This document shows positions 18,382-27,733 of a stretch of 64,000 nt of DNA, one piece after another (positions within the stretch are counted from its first letter, which is position 1; each line of letters begins with the position of its first letter). A model generated the notes under the pieces. The model searched no databases. It was not told the origin of the DNA and saw only the letters and a program-made list of their open reading frames with translations. A program made the position numbers and the translations under genes. Where the stretch lies: assembly GCA_022821645.1 (NCBI GenBank), contig JAJEDE010000011.1:203268-267267 (forward strand), read 5' to 3'. The DNA comes from Chloroflexota bacterium (GTDB lineage Bacteria > Chloroflexota > UBA11872).

Positions 18382-20019
18382 ATGGGCATCAGTTCACACA
18401 TGACCCGACGCCGGATGCTACGCATCGCCGGTGGTCTGGGTGTAAGCGCGGCTGGCGTCGCGGCCTTGGCGGCCTGCGGCGAAGCGGAGCCGCAGATCAT
18501 CACGAAGGAAGTCCCGGTAGAGACGACGGTCATCAAGGAAGTTCCAGTCGAGAAGATCGTCCGCGAGACCGAAGTCAGGGAAGTCCCGGTCGAACGAATC
18601 GTCACGCAGGAGAAGATCGTTACCCAGCAAGTCGAGGTACCGGTCGAACGCGTGGTGACCGAGATCGTCGAGCGGGAGAGGGTCGTCGAGAAGGTCGTGA
18701 CCAAGGAAGTCGAGGTCATGGTCGAGGCGCCGATGCAGAAGGCGCCGGTTCGGCTGGAGTTCTCCACCGACTGGGGTTCCGGGGTTCGCGCGGCCACGCA
18801 CAAGTTCATGGCCGAGCAGTACAACAAGGTCAACCCCCACGTCACCGTGGACATCCTCATCATCTCGGGTTCCGGCGGCAGCACCGCCGTTGGCTATTCC
18901 GGCATCCTGACCAACCTGCTCGTGGCGGGTTCAGGACCGGAGCTAATGTCCGAGCTGTGGTGGAACGCCGACCTGTACAACCTGGACCTCGAGCCGCACA
19001 TGCAGCGCGAGGGGTTGACGAAGAACGACTTCTGGTGGCACGACGGCTACCTGGTCGACAAGGACGGGGTCACCCGTGGCGTGCCCTACGGCGTCTACGT
19101 GGGCGCCATGATGGCCAACCTGAGCCTGGTCGAGCGGTTCGGCGTCACCATTCCCGACAAGGACTACTCGTTCGACGAACTGCGCGACCTGGCGGCCCAG
19201 ATGCGCGACCCCGAAACCAACGTTTGGGGTTTTGAGCGTCAGACCTACAGTTGGAACCAGGGCTTCGCTGAGCGCTTTGCCAGCGAGGGCGCCAAGTGGT
19301 ACGACACGGCGACCGAAACGTCCACCGCTTCGATCGCCACGCAGCCGGGCGGCAACTCCGTTGAGGCGTTCGCCGACTGGTGGAAGCTGGCCTGGGAAGA
19401 CGGCGTGTCGCCAAACACCGACGAGGTACAGGCCACGCTGGAGTCGCCGGCCAATACGTCAGGCTCGAACAACCTGTTCGCCAGTGGCCTGATTGGCATG
19501 TCGGGCTTCGGCTACAACTCGGGCGGGGGCATCAAGAACCGCATTGGTGGTCGATTCGACTTCCACGTGTTCTGGCCATATCAGTCGCCCTACTCGGGGC
19601 TCCGCGGCTACCACAACGAGACCAACAACATCGTGGTGAACCGGGCGGCCGAAGAGCGCGGCAACGCCGAGGAGGCCGCCGGGCTTGCCTTCTTCTGGCA
19701 CGGCGACATCATGGCGCCGTACCTGGCCGAGTTCCAGCCCGTGGTTCCGGCCGTCAAGAACATCTGGAACAGCCCGTTCATTACCGAGTTCGCCAGCGGA
19801 ACGGACAACTTCCCCGACCTGGCCGCTGAGGCCGAGGCCGTGGGCCAGTTCCGCGAGAACTGGGTCCGCGGCACCCACTCGCACCCGAACTGGTTGGAGT
19901 GGTTCCGTCTCTCCCGCGCCAAGTTGACCGACCGGGCGCTGGTTGGAGGCGAGAGCCCCTACCAGATGATGGAAGAGTTGGACGCGGAGGGAACCGAAGC
20001 TCTCCGACGCGAGGTCTAG
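18382..20019 (+). CDS. Carbohydrate ABC transporter substrate-binding lipoprotein 1
   Basis: Family-1 extracellular solute-binding protein, 545 residues. The signal region has a twin-arginine pattern (TRRRMLRIAGG) and lipobox LAAC with Cys32. Residues ~38-120 form an unusual stalk of repeated VPVE/VVEK-type units with regular Val and Glu/Lys. The ligand-binding domain follows (FSTDWGSGVRAATHKFMAEQ). The start ATG has GGGAGG about 8 nt upstream. Downstream, after a strong hairpin, are its two permeases. No ATPase gene is present, so a shared ATPase elsewhere must energise import. Ligand unknown; nearby genes suggest an oligosaccharide. Confidence 0.93.
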   Translation: MGISSHMTRRRMLRIAGGLGVSAAGVAALAACGEAEPQIITKEVPVETTVIKEVPVEKIVRETEVREVPVERIVTQEKIVTQQVEVPVERVVTEIVERERVVEKVVTKEVEVMVEAPMQKAPVRLEFSTDWGSGVRAATHKFMAEQYNKVNPHVTVDILIISGSGGSTAVGYSGILTNLLVAGSGPELMSELWWNADLYNLDLEPHMQREGLTKNDFWWHDGYLVDKDGVTRGVPYGVYVGAMMANLSLVERFGVTIPDKDYSFDELRDLAAQMRDPETNVWGFERQTYSWNQGFAERFASEGAKWYDTATETSTASIATQPGGNSVEAFADWWKLAWEDGVSPNTDEVQATLESPANTSGSNNLFASGLIGMSGFGYNSGGGIKNRIGGRFDFHVFWPYQSPYSGLRGYHNETNNIVVNRAAEERGNAEEAAGLAFFWHGDIMAPYLAEFQPVVPAVKNIWNSPFITEFASGTDNFPDLAAEAEAVGQFRENWVRGTHSHPNWLEWFRLSRAKLTDRALVGGESPYQMMEELDAEGTEALRREV

Positions 20020-20035
20020 CCTCTCAGGATTTGTC

Positions 20036-20068
20036 CCGGTGGGGACGCCGGACCGGCGTCCCCACCGG
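20036..20068 (+). terminator. Strong intercistronic stem-loop between binding protein and permease
   Basis: A perfect 14-bp inverted repeat (arms 20036-20049 and 20055-20068) with loop GGACC; the loop ends can pair to extend the stem to 16 bp. It lies 17 nt after the binding-protein stop and 73 nt before the permease start, with no T-run. It is more likely a partial attenuator or 3'-end stabiliser, giving more binding protein than permease, than a full terminator. Confidence 0.7.
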
Positions 20069-20141
20069 CTGTCCAATAGCATCCCAGGCCAGACACTTCG
20101 GTTGTCTAGGCGCAGACGGGCAGTTGGCCCGGAGGTGAAGC

Positions 20142-21098
20142 GTGGCGTCGAGCAGCCTTAGCGCGAAGACGACGGATCTGCGCCGGGCGCCTGAACGCCT
20201 GTCGCGCTGGCGGGCTGCTCGCAAGTGGATCGCCGCCCAGGAAGGCTGGATCTTCATCTTCCCCTGGGTGGTGGGGTTCATCCTGCTCGACCTTGGCCCC
20301 TACATATTCGCGCTCATCATCTCGTTCCTGAACTGGGACGTTGGTCGTCCGCCGACGTACATCGGACTCCGCAACTACCAGGCGGCGTTCACTGACCCGC
20401 TGGTCGGCAAGAGCCTCTGGAATACCGCCTACTACACCCTGTTCCACGTACCCGGGTCCACGATCATTGCGTTCGCCGTGGCCGGCCTGCTCAATCAGCG
20501 GGTCCGCGGGATGCCGATTTGGCGCACCATGTACTACATCCCCTCCGTGACATCCGGCGTGGGCATGGCGCTCATCTGGATCTGGCTGTTCGCGCCGCGC
20601 GGAGCGCTCAACGGCATGCTCGGCTGGTTCGGCATTGAAGGGCCTCGCTGGCTGACCTCAACCACCTGGGCCATGCCGGCGCTCATCATCATGAGCTTCT
20701 GGGGCGTGGGTTCCTCGATGGTGATTTTCCTCGCCGGCCTGCAGGGCGTACCCCAACACCTCTATGAGGCGGCGGAAGTGGACGGCGGCGGCTGGTGGGC
20801 CAAGGTCCGTCATGTGACCATTCCCATGATGACTCCCTATATATTCCTTAGCCTGATCCTCGGCGTGATTGGCTCATTCCAGGTCGTCACCCAGGCGCTG
20901 CTGATGACCGAGGGCGGCCCGGACAACGCGACCCTGTTCATCCTGCTCTACATCTGGATCATGGGCTGGAACGCCTTCAAGATGGGCTACGCCGCCTCGA
21001 TCTCCTGGATCCTCTTCGCCATAATCTTTGTGGCCACGATCATCCAGTTCCTGGGCGCACGGCGCTGGGTCTACTACGAATACCAGGAGCCAGGCTAG
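20142..21098 (+). CDS. Carbohydrate ABC transporter permease (MalF/UgpA type)
   Basis: 318-residue inner-membrane permease with six predicted transmembrane helices, the first at WIFIFPWVVGFILLDLGPYI. The EAA loop that docks to the ATPase is recognisable at YEAAEVDGGGWWAKVRHVTIPMM. GTG start at 20142 follows GGAGGTGAAGC, a good Shine-Dalgarno. The stop abuts the start of the second permease. It belongs with the binding protein at 18382. Confidence 0.95.
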   Translation: MASSSLSAKTTDLRRAPERLSRWRAARKWIAAQEGWIFIFPWVVGFILLDLGPYIFALIISFLNWDVGRPPTYIGLRNYQAAFTDPLVGKSLWNTAYYTLFHVPGSTIIAFAVAGLLNQRVRGMPIWRTMYYIPSVTSGVGMALIWIWLFAPRGALNGMLGWFGIEGPRWLTSTTWAMPALIIMSFWGVGSSMVIFLAGLQGVPQHLYEAAEVDGGGWWAKVRHVTIPMMTPYIFLSLILGVIGSFQVVTQALLMTEGGPDNATLFILLYIWIMGWNAFKMGYAASISWILFAIIFVATIIQFLGARRWVYYEYQEPG

Positions 21099-21974
21099 AT
21101 GGCGGCAACAACGGCCGAAGCAGGGCGGCGACGGCCGATCGCGTTGCGCGCGTTTCGCTGGGCGCGCCGAATCCTCCTGTACCTCATCGTGGTCGGCGGC
21201 TCGTTTGTATATATGTACCCAGTCTTCTTCATGCTGCGAACCTCGCTGACGAAGGAATCCGACCTCTACGTCGTCCCGCCGATCATCGTTCCCTTGCCGC
21301 CGGTGTGGGAAAACTACGCCATCATGTGGCAGAACGGACCCACGTGGTCATGGATCAAGAACTCCCTCATCGTGGTCTCGTTCAGCGTGGTCGCCGAAAC
21401 GGTGACCAGCGTCTCGGTGGCCTACGGCTTCGCTCGCACCCGTTTTGCAGCACGCGACAAGCTCTTCATCGGCGTACTAGCGACGATGATGCTCCCGGGC
21501 GCCGTCACGCTCATCCCGCGCTGGCTGATCTTCCACCGCCTCGACATGATCGACACGCTGTGGCCGCTGCTGATTCCACGCCTGTTCGGAACGGCCTTCT
21601 ATATCTTCATCATGCGGCAGTTCTTCCTCACGCTGCCGCGCGAGCTTGACGACGCGGCCCGCATCGACGGCGCTTCTCACCTCCAGATCTTGCGCAAGGT
21701 CGTCATCCCACTCTCGGTGCCCGCCATCGCCACCATTGCGGTCTTCTCGTTCATGAACCGCTGGAACGACTTCCTCGAACCCCTGATCTACCTCCTGCGT
21801 ACCGAGAACCTCACCCTGGCGGTAGGCCTGAGATTCTTCGTGTCTAGGTTCGGTACCGAATACCACTTGCTCATGGCCGGCGCCATGCTCCTAATCGTCC
21901 CCATGATCTTTGCCTTCTTCCTGGCCCAAAAGCAGTTCATCCGCGGCATCGCGTTAACCGGAATTAAGGGCTAA
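21099..21974 (+). CDS. Carbohydrate ABC transporter permease (MalG/UgpE type)
   Basis: 291-residue second permease. An N-terminal helix (ILLYLIVVGGSFVYMYPVFF) is followed by the periplasmic loop and EAA motif LDDAARIDGASHLQILRKVVIPL. It ends in the family-typical FIRGIALTGIKG. The ATG immediately follows the previous TAG, and AGGAG lies 9 nt upstream. It completes importer 1. The neighbouring beta-propeller and sialidase-like genes downstream on the same strand may be in the same transcript. Confidence 0.95.
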   Translation: MAATTAEAGRRRPIALRAFRWARRILLYLIVVGGSFVYMYPVFFMLRTSLTKESDLYVVPPIIVPLPPVWENYAIMWQNGPTWSWIKNSLIVVSFSVVAETVTSVSVAYGFARTRFAARDKLFIGVLATMMLPGAVTLIPRWLIFHRLDMIDTLWPLLIPRLFGTAFYIFIMRQFFLTLPRELDDAARIDGASHLQILRKVVIPLSVPAIATIAVFSFMNRWNDFLEPLIYLLRTENLTLAVGLRFFVSRFGTEYHLLMAGAMLLIVPMIFAFFLAQKQFIRGIALTGIKG

Positions 21975-22095
21975 CGCACTTCGTCCAAACGCGCCTCGCC
22001 TTAGCAGACACCGTGAAGCGCGGGTGCTGGTCGCGCCGAACTTCCGCGCTGTCTATCCTGAGCCTCGGCCAGTCTTCAGCGTCGAAGGTCTCCAC

Positions 22096-23592
22096 ATGAG
22101 CGCCAACCCAGCCAGCAGCGACGGCTTCCTCCTCATGGACCGAGTGGAGTCCTGCCACAACGTCGTCCGGGCGGTCTGCAAGGCCGAAAAGCACCCGCTG
22201 AACCCCGTGCTCCCGCTCGGCGACATCCACGAGTGGGACTCCACCCACTGCGCGCCCTGGTCCTCCCAGAGCGTCATCTACGACGAAGAGGACAAGCTCT
22301 TCAAGGCCTGGTACGCCGGATCCGACATGGGCGGCGCCAGTTGGTGGGCAACCGGCTATGCCATTAGCGAAGACGGCGTCAACTGGCACAAGCCGAATCT
22401 CGGGATGTTCGAGTACAAGGGCAGCAAACAAAACAACATCGTCATCGAAGGTCGCGGCCCCGTCATCAAGGACGACGCCGAGCCCGACCCCAACAAGCGC
22501 TACAAGGGCATCAAGCGCCTCCACAGCTACGTCGGCGAACCTGCCTACAGCGAGCACGGCGCGCGCGCCATCTTCTCTCCGGACGGGATCAACTGGACCA
22601 CCGGCGAGCGAATCCTGCTTCCGCGCTGGGGTGGACGACCGCCAGACGTCGGCGTTCTGGTCCGTGACGATCAGGACCCCGATCCAAGCCGGCGTTTCAA
22701 ATTCGTCTACCAGTGGATGGTCGACATTGACGAGCCCCACCAGAAGCAATTCGCCAAGCGAAACCCCTCCCAGGGCCGAGCCAAGTTCCTGGCCTACGGT
22801 CCCGACATCGAGAACTTCCGCGAAGCCGACGAAAACCCGCTGATTTCACCCAACGACGGCCTCGAGGAAGAAGACCACCACGTCATGATGGGCCCGTACG
22901 GCGGCGCCTGGATCATGGCTTACGAATACGGCTGGTACGTCCCCAGTGACTACGGGCTCTACGGCATGTACGGGGGAGACATCCGCCTGGCGGTCAGCGC
23001 TGACGGCGCCAACTTCGAACGCGTCAACCCCCACCAGCCCACCATCCCCCGCGGTGCCCACACCGAGTGGGACGGCGGCCTTCTGGTCATCTCGGACAAG
23101 CTGGTCGTCAAGGACGGCACCATCTACCTGTACTACGGCGGCGCGGCCGAGGACTTCACCACCTGGCCGCCCGAGAATTTCATACCCGGCGTCGAATACG
23201 GCGGCTCCGGCAGCGGCTCCGGACGCGTCGTGCGCATGGGCCTTGCCACCCTCCGCGAGGACGGCTTCACCTGCCTCGAGACTCCCGACCGCGAAACCCC
23301 CGGCCACGCCACGACGACGACTATTGACTCGGCCGGTCTCACGAACCTCACCATCAACGTCGGCGACGTTCGCCAGAACCGCAGTTGGATCGAAGTTGAA
23401 GTCCTGGACCCCGACACCAACCAGCCCCTCGAAGGCTTCACCCGCCGGGACTCCGACGACATCTTCATCGATGGCCTTCGCCGGCCCGTTGCATGGAACG
23501 GCAGGAACCTGTCCGATCTCGGCGCCGGCCAGGTCAAACTCCGCTTCTGGCTCTACGGCGCCGCCCGCCTCTATGCCTACGGACTGTCCTAG
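22096..23592 (+). CDS. Beta-propeller glycosidase-like protein, paralog A
   Basis: About 498 residues from the ATG at 22096; an in-frame ATG at 22024 adds 24 residues without obvious homology. The body is a GH32/GH43-type propeller: repeated blade motifs such as YDEEDKLFKAWYAG, YAISEDGVNWHKPNL, AIFSPDGINWT and GTIYLYYGGA. A C-terminal beta-sandwich ends VKLRFWLYGAARLYAYGLS. The same architecture and C-terminal signature recur in the proteins at 25983 and 30773. No signal peptide. I cannot assign a CAZy family. It probably cleaves or binds an imported oligosaccharide, given the position directly downstream of importer 1. Confidence 0.8.
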   Translation: MSANPASSDGFLLMDRVESCHNVVRAVCKAEKHPLNPVLPLGDIHEWDSTHCAPWSSQSVIYDEEDKLFKAWYAGSDMGGASWWATGYAISEDGVNWHKPNLGMFEYKGSKQNNIVIEGRGPVIKDDAEPDPNKRYKGIKRLHSYVGEPAYSEHGARAIFSPDGINWTTGERILLPRWGGRPPDVGVLVRDDQDPDPSRRFKFVYQWMVDIDEPHQKQFAKRNPSQGRAKFLAYGPDIENFREADENPLISPNDGLEEEDHHVMMGPYGGAWIMAYEYGWYVPSDYGLYGMYGGDIRLAVSADGANFERVNPHQPTIPRGAHTEWDGGLLVISDKLVVKDGTIYLYYGGAAEDFTTWPPENFIPGVEYGGSGSGSGRVVRMGLATLREDGFTCLETPDRETPGHATTTTIDSAGLTNLTINVGDVRQNRSWIEVEVLDPDTNQPLEGFTRRDSDDIFIDGLRRPVAWNGRNLSDLGAGQVKLRFWLYGAARLYAYGLS

Positions 23593-23625
23593 GCCGCGCT
23601 GCCGGACATCGGCAATGTCGAGCAG

Positions 23626-24909
23626 ATGAGTCAACGCTACGCGCCGCAACGCCTGGCGGAGACAATCAACCTGCAGGACAGGCAGGTCGATCTAGCCGCG
23701 CCGCCTGGCGAACTGGTCGTGCGCGAACACCTCGGCCTGATCACCGCCCCATCCGTCGACGGCCACGTCGTCTACCGTACCGAGCGCGGCACCTTATTCG
23801 AGACCCGGGCCATCAAGACGCCCCGCGGCGACTACCTCCTGATGTTCCCCGCCAACACCCTCACCGTCCCCGAAGGCCGCTGCCACTATGGTCGCCAGGA
23901 ACGCAAGGTCAACGATCTCGTGGCCTTCCGCTCAAGCGACCGGGGAGAGACCTGGCACGGGCCGACGAGGCCCATCGACATCGACTACAACCTCCACGGC
24001 TTCATCCCGCTCACCCCCCGCGCCGGCAGCGGTGTCCCCGAAGGCCGCATCTACTGCTTCGGCACCCAGCCAATCTGGGCCCTCCACACGACCAGGTGCG
24101 GCCTGCACGAAAACGCGCCAATCGGCTTCCGCTACTCCGACGACGACGGCCACACCTGGTCCGAAGTTCGGCTGATTCACCCCACCAGCGATCCCGGCTT
24201 CACCGGCATGTCCGTCATGCGCATGTGCGAAACCGAGGCTGGCACCTGGCTGCTCGGCGCCCACGAAGGCGACTGGTCCTACCGCCCGCTCATGACCCGC
24301 CAATACATCCTGCGCTCCGAAGACCAGGGCCAGTCCTGGGAACTGCTGCCCCACGCCCGTCACGGCGGCTGGCACGCCGACGGCTTCAACCGCATGGACG
24401 AACTGCGCCCAATCGACTTGGGCGGCGGCGAGGTTTACGCCATGGCGCGGACGCCCGAAGGCCACCTCTGGAACCTCCGCAGCCACGACGACGGCCGGAC
24501 CTGGTCAGACCCGGAACCAACCCCACTCATCCATCCCGACGCCCCGCCCATGCTCTTCAAGCTCTCCAACGGCGACCTCGCGGCCTTCCACCACAACCGC
24601 CACCACGACCTCGACTACACGGGCTTGAGCGGCGACAAGGAATCCCTGATGGGTGACCGCTCGGAAATCTGGGTGGCCCTTTCCCCCGATGGCGGACGCA
24701 CCTGGGGCCAGCCTCGCTTCGTCTTCGCCAACGCCCTTGCCCCCGTCTACGACATCCCATTCATGAACCACCAGTGTTCCTACATCGACGCCTTCGTCGA
24801 CGATGGCGTCCTTAACCTCTTCGTCCCCCACCGCTGGCACCAAGCCCTGCACCTGCGCCTTCCCGAAGCCTCGCTGCACGACTTGCAAACGTCTGCGGAA
24901 CTCTTCTGA
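23626..24909 (+). CDS. Sialidase-like BNR/Asp-box propeller protein
   Basis: 427-residue six-bladed propeller of the sialidase/neuraminidase superfamily. Five Asp-box motifs (SxDxGxTW type) are visible: SSDRGETW, SDDDGHTW, SEDQGQSW, SHDDGRTW and SPDGGRTW. The Arg triad typical of true sialidases is not obvious to me, so exo-sialidase activity is uncertain; related cytoplasmic proteins act on other acidic sugars. It is 33 nt downstream of paralog A on the same strand and has no signal peptide. Confidence 0.85.
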   Translation: MSQRYAPQRLAETINLQDRQVDLAAPPGELVVREHLGLITAPSVDGHVVYRTERGTLFETRAIKTPRGDYLLMFPANTLTVPEGRCHYGRQERKVNDLVAFRSSDRGETWHGPTRPIDIDYNLHGFIPLTPRAGSGVPEGRIYCFGTQPIWALHTTRCGLHENAPIGFRYSDDDGHTWSEVRLIHPTSDPGFTGMSVMRMCETEAGTWLLGAHEGDWSYRPLMTRQYILRSEDQGQSWELLPHARHGGWHADGFNRMDELRPIDLGGGEVYAMARTPEGHLWNLRSHDDGRTWSDPEPTPLIHPDAPPMLFKLSNGDLAAFHHNRHHDLDYTGLSGDKESLMGDRSEIWVALSPDGGRTWGQPRFVFANALAPVYDIPFMNHQCSYIDAFVDDGVLNLFVPHRWHQALHLRLPEASLHDLQTSAELF

Positions 24910-24947
24910 CCACGCCAAGCGCCTAACATCCGCCCGGACGCCCCGAC

Positions 24948-25904
24948 CTAATACCCCCGCTTCAAATCGCAGATATACGCCAGCGGCCGCCCCTCCACGA
25001 ACCGCCGCACCTGGTCCTCAAGCGTTTGCTGCCGTTGCCTCCACATGCTCGGTGTCACCCCCGAGCAATGCGGCGAGATCAGCACGTTGTCCATGTCCCA
25101 CAGCGGACTGTCGGCGGGCAGCGGCTCCGTTTCCGTGGCATCCAGCCCGGCCCCGGACAGCCGACCCGAGCGCAGTCCCTTCGCCAGCGCGTCCTCGTCC
25201 ACGATCCCGCCGCGCGATATCACGATCACCGCGGCGCCCTGCTTCAGCAGCCCGATCCGTCGCGCATCGATCATGTTTCGGGTACGCGGCGTGATCGGCA
25301 CGGTCACCACCAGCCAGTCGGTCTCGGCCAGTAGGTCATCCAGCCGCTCAACACCGCCAATCTCGCGAATGCCCGCCGGCACGTCCGTCGGCGTCGGATC
25401 GATCGCCGACACCTGCATCCCAAAGCTCTGCGCCCGCTGAAACACGGCGCGCCCGATGCCGCCCAGTCCAATCAGCAGCATGGAAGAGCCGTCAAGGTCG
25501 CGCAGCTGGCGCTCGTACGACCCGGTGTCCCAGCGCCGATCCCGCTGATCGTCCATTAGCCGGCGACCCTGGTGCGCCAGCGACAGCACGAAGAACATCA
25601 CGTGGTCCGCGATCGGACTCGTGTGCGCCCCCGGCGAATTCGTCACCACGATCCCGGACTCGGCAATACCCGGGCTGAGCATCGTGTTGTTGATCCCCAT
25701 CCCCGGCACGTGAATCCAGCGCAGCCGCTGCGCCGCGGCTATCGCTTCGGGCTCCGGCCAGCCCAGGAACGCATCGGCATCCACGATCTCGCGCACCTCG
25801 TCCGGATCGGTTAGGGCCATGCTGAACGTGGCCTCGGGAAAGCGCGCCTCCAGCCGCTCCGCGTAGTCCTCGCCGAACTGACCGGTTCCAATTACGATCT
25901 TCAT
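24948..25904 (-). CDS. D-isomer-specific 2-hydroxyacid dehydrogenase 1
   Basis: 318-residue NAD-dependent dehydrogenase. Rossmann motif LLIGLGGIGRAVFQRAQSFG near residue 150. The catalytic Arg is in VISRGGIVDEDAL, Glu in DATETEPLP and His in ISPHCSG, so the active site is complete. It could reduce 2-oxo sugar acids such as 2-keto-aldonates or hydroxypyruvate produced by glycan breakdown, but the substrate is unknown. It is convergent with the sialidase-like gene and codirectional with paralog B. Confidence 0.93.
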   Translation of the reverse strand: MKIVIGTGQFGEDYAERLEARFPEATFSMALTDPDEVREIVDADAFLGWPEPEAIAAAQRLRWIHVPGMGINNTMLSPGIAESGIVVTNSPGAHTSPIADHVMFFVLSLAHQGRRLMDDQRDRRWDTGSYERQLRDLDGSSMLLIGLGGIGRAVFQRAQSFGMQVSAIDPTPTDVPAGIREIGGVERLDDLLAETDWLVVTVPITPRTRNMIDARRIGLLKQGAAVIVISRGGIVDEDALAKGLRSGRLSGAGLDATETEPLPADSPLWDMDNVLISPHCSGVTPSMWRQRQQTLEDQVRRFVEGRPLAYICDLKRGY

Positions 25905-25982
25905 TAGCGCGTCACCCTCGGTGCTTCCCGCCTCTAGGCGCCAGCGTAAGTCTATGCCGACCCGTTGGCTGCTCCGCTGCGG

Positions 25983-27554
25983 CTAGCCCGCGACCTCGAA
26001 GCCGTACAGCGTCGCCTTCCGCAGCTTGAACTGAAGAACCACCGGTCCGTGCCTCGAAAGCGGCAACGCTTTGCTGCCGTTCCAGTCCACCGGCACGCCC
26101 AGGTAATCACCCTGGATCGACCGGCTCTCGCCGACCTCGACCCAGGAACCGTGACCCGGCCGCGACGTCCACTCCGGCCCTCGCTCCAGGGCCGTAACCC
26201 GGACCTCGCCGTCGGCAGCCGTCTTCACGTTCAGCCGTATCTCTCGCCCCTGCAGCAGCATCTGCGGCGTCGCGAACTCCCCATGCCCCTCCGCAACCAG
26301 CCCCGCAATCCTCCCGCGCTCCCATGTGGCATACGCCGTTGCGCTCTGCAGATTCTGTCGCGGGTACTTGTGCGGCAGGTCATTCCCCCCATACGGCGTT
26401 CCAATCCGGTCGCCCGCCAGCTCGACCAGGCCCTTGCAGGAAAAAAGGCAGCCCGAGTCGAACGTCCCCTCCGGCCCCGGCTCCAGCACTGGTCCGCCAG
26501 GCACCCAATTCCACACCACGTCGTCCGAACTGGTCGCAACTGCCAGCGACGTAGTGTCCAGCGCCCGGTCGTACAGCGTCGGAAACATGATGTGCGTGGA
26601 CGGATCGCCCGGGTACGTCACCTTGCCGTTGGTGTATATATCCGTGAACGCCACGTCGTCCGGCGGCGTGGTCAACACCTGCTCGGGCAGTGGCCACTCG
26701 AAGAAGTCACGCGTCTCGGCCCGCGCAATCGTCCGCCGGTCCCACGACCAGCCTCGCGAATACCAAACGTAGCTCTCCCGCTCGGCATTCCAATCCACCA
26801 CGTTCATGGTGTCGCTGATGTAGATCACCGCCGGATCCGGCTGCGGCGTCCACTTGATCCCGTCCGGCGACGTAGCCACATAGATGCCTCGATCTGGATG
26901 CTCGGCAATCCAGGGGTCGACCTGCGCCGGCCGCTCCCGCGCCCACCGGTTGATGACATCGCGCGAGAGCCGGCCCATGTAGATCGCCTTGAACCGCTCA
27001 TGCGCCGGCGCCTGAGGATCCAGGAAAACCGACTCTCCATGGATACCCGGCTCGCCCGCCAGTTCTCGGCCGAACACGATGTTCGTGGCCTCCTGCCCCT
27101 GCCACGCGTACTGACCGCAATCCGGCTTGCGCCACTCGAACCCGTCGTCGGATTCCGCGTAACACACGAACCCGCCCCAGTCGGGACCCCACGCGAGCGA
27201 TGGCGCGACCTTAGGATCCCAATGGTCCGGCGCGATTGCGTGGTACCACATGCGGTACAGCCCGCCGTCGCGAATGATCGCCGGACCGCCGTTGTTGTAC
27301 TCCCACGGCTCGGTACAGGTCAGAATCGGATCCGACCGTTCGGCCCGCTGTGTCCGCAACTCGATTCCGCGCGGAACATTCGCGTGCTCGGCGCGAATCT
27401 CATCCGGGTCCGCCGTCTCCCAGTAGTGAATCGGCTTGCCGTCCGCCCCAACCCAGCGCGGTTGCCCGGCGCAGACGAACCGGTAGTCCAAGATCGGGTG
27501 ATACCCGGCGGCAACGTCGAACGGCGGCACCCGCCCCGGCAGCAACTCAGCCAT
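25983..27554 (-). CDS. Beta-propeller glycosidase-like protein, paralog B
   Basis: 523-residue protein related to those at 22096 and 30773. It starts with PPFDVAAGYHPILDYRFVCA and has propeller blades with GGLYRMWYHAIAPDHW, YAESDDGFEWRKPD, YVATSPDGIKWTP and VATSSDDVVWNW. The C-terminal sandwich ends VVLQFKLRKATLYGFEVAG, matching the signature of the paralogs. ATG start with GGGGCGAAAG upstream. No signal peptide, so an intracellular role is likely. No CAZy family assigned. It is divergent from the sulfatase gene at 27734, and the 179-nt gap between them probably carries both promoters. Confidence 0.8.
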   Translation of the reverse strand: MAELLPGRVPPFDVAAGYHPILDYRFVCAGQPRWVGADGKPIHYWETADPDEIRAEHANVPRGIELRTQRAERSDPILTCTEPWEYNNGGPAIIRDGGLYRMWYHAIAPDHWDPKVAPSLAWGPDWGGFVCYAESDDGFEWRKPDCGQYAWQGQEATNIVFGRELAGEPGIHGESVFLDPQAPAHERFKAIYMGRLSRDVINRWARERPAQVDPWIAEHPDRGIYVATSPDGIKWTPQPDPAVIYISDTMNVVDWNAERESYVWYSRGWSWDRRTIARAETRDFFEWPLPEQVLTTPPDDVAFTDIYTNGKVTYPGDPSTHIMFPTLYDRALDTTSLAVATSSDDVVWNWVPGGPVLEPGPEGTFDSGCLFSCKGLVELAGDRIGTPYGGNDLPHKYPRQNLQSATAYATWERGRIAGLVAEGHGEFATPQMLLQGREIRLNVKTAADGEVRVTALERGPEWTSRPGHGSWVEVGESRSIQGDYLGVPVDWNGSKALPLSRHGPVVLQFKLRKATLYGFEVAG

Positions 27555-27733
27555 AACTTTCGCCCCTGTAGCGAACCCCGGCCGCGACGTTGACTATATG
27601 CCGAATTCGTCGCACCGGTCAGCCAGGCCGCTCCCAACGGTAATGTCGATCCGGACTCTGAGATGTCCGCACGCGATCTCCAACCACTCGTGCGCCATAA
27701 TCAAGCCGCGCCTGCTACACACGGTCCCGCGCC

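Noticed and set aside
25965..27593. 542-codon plus-strand frame opposite propeller paralog B
   Set aside because: Arg/Pro/His-rich shadow; the minus strand encodes a protein with blade motifs and the shared C-terminal signature.
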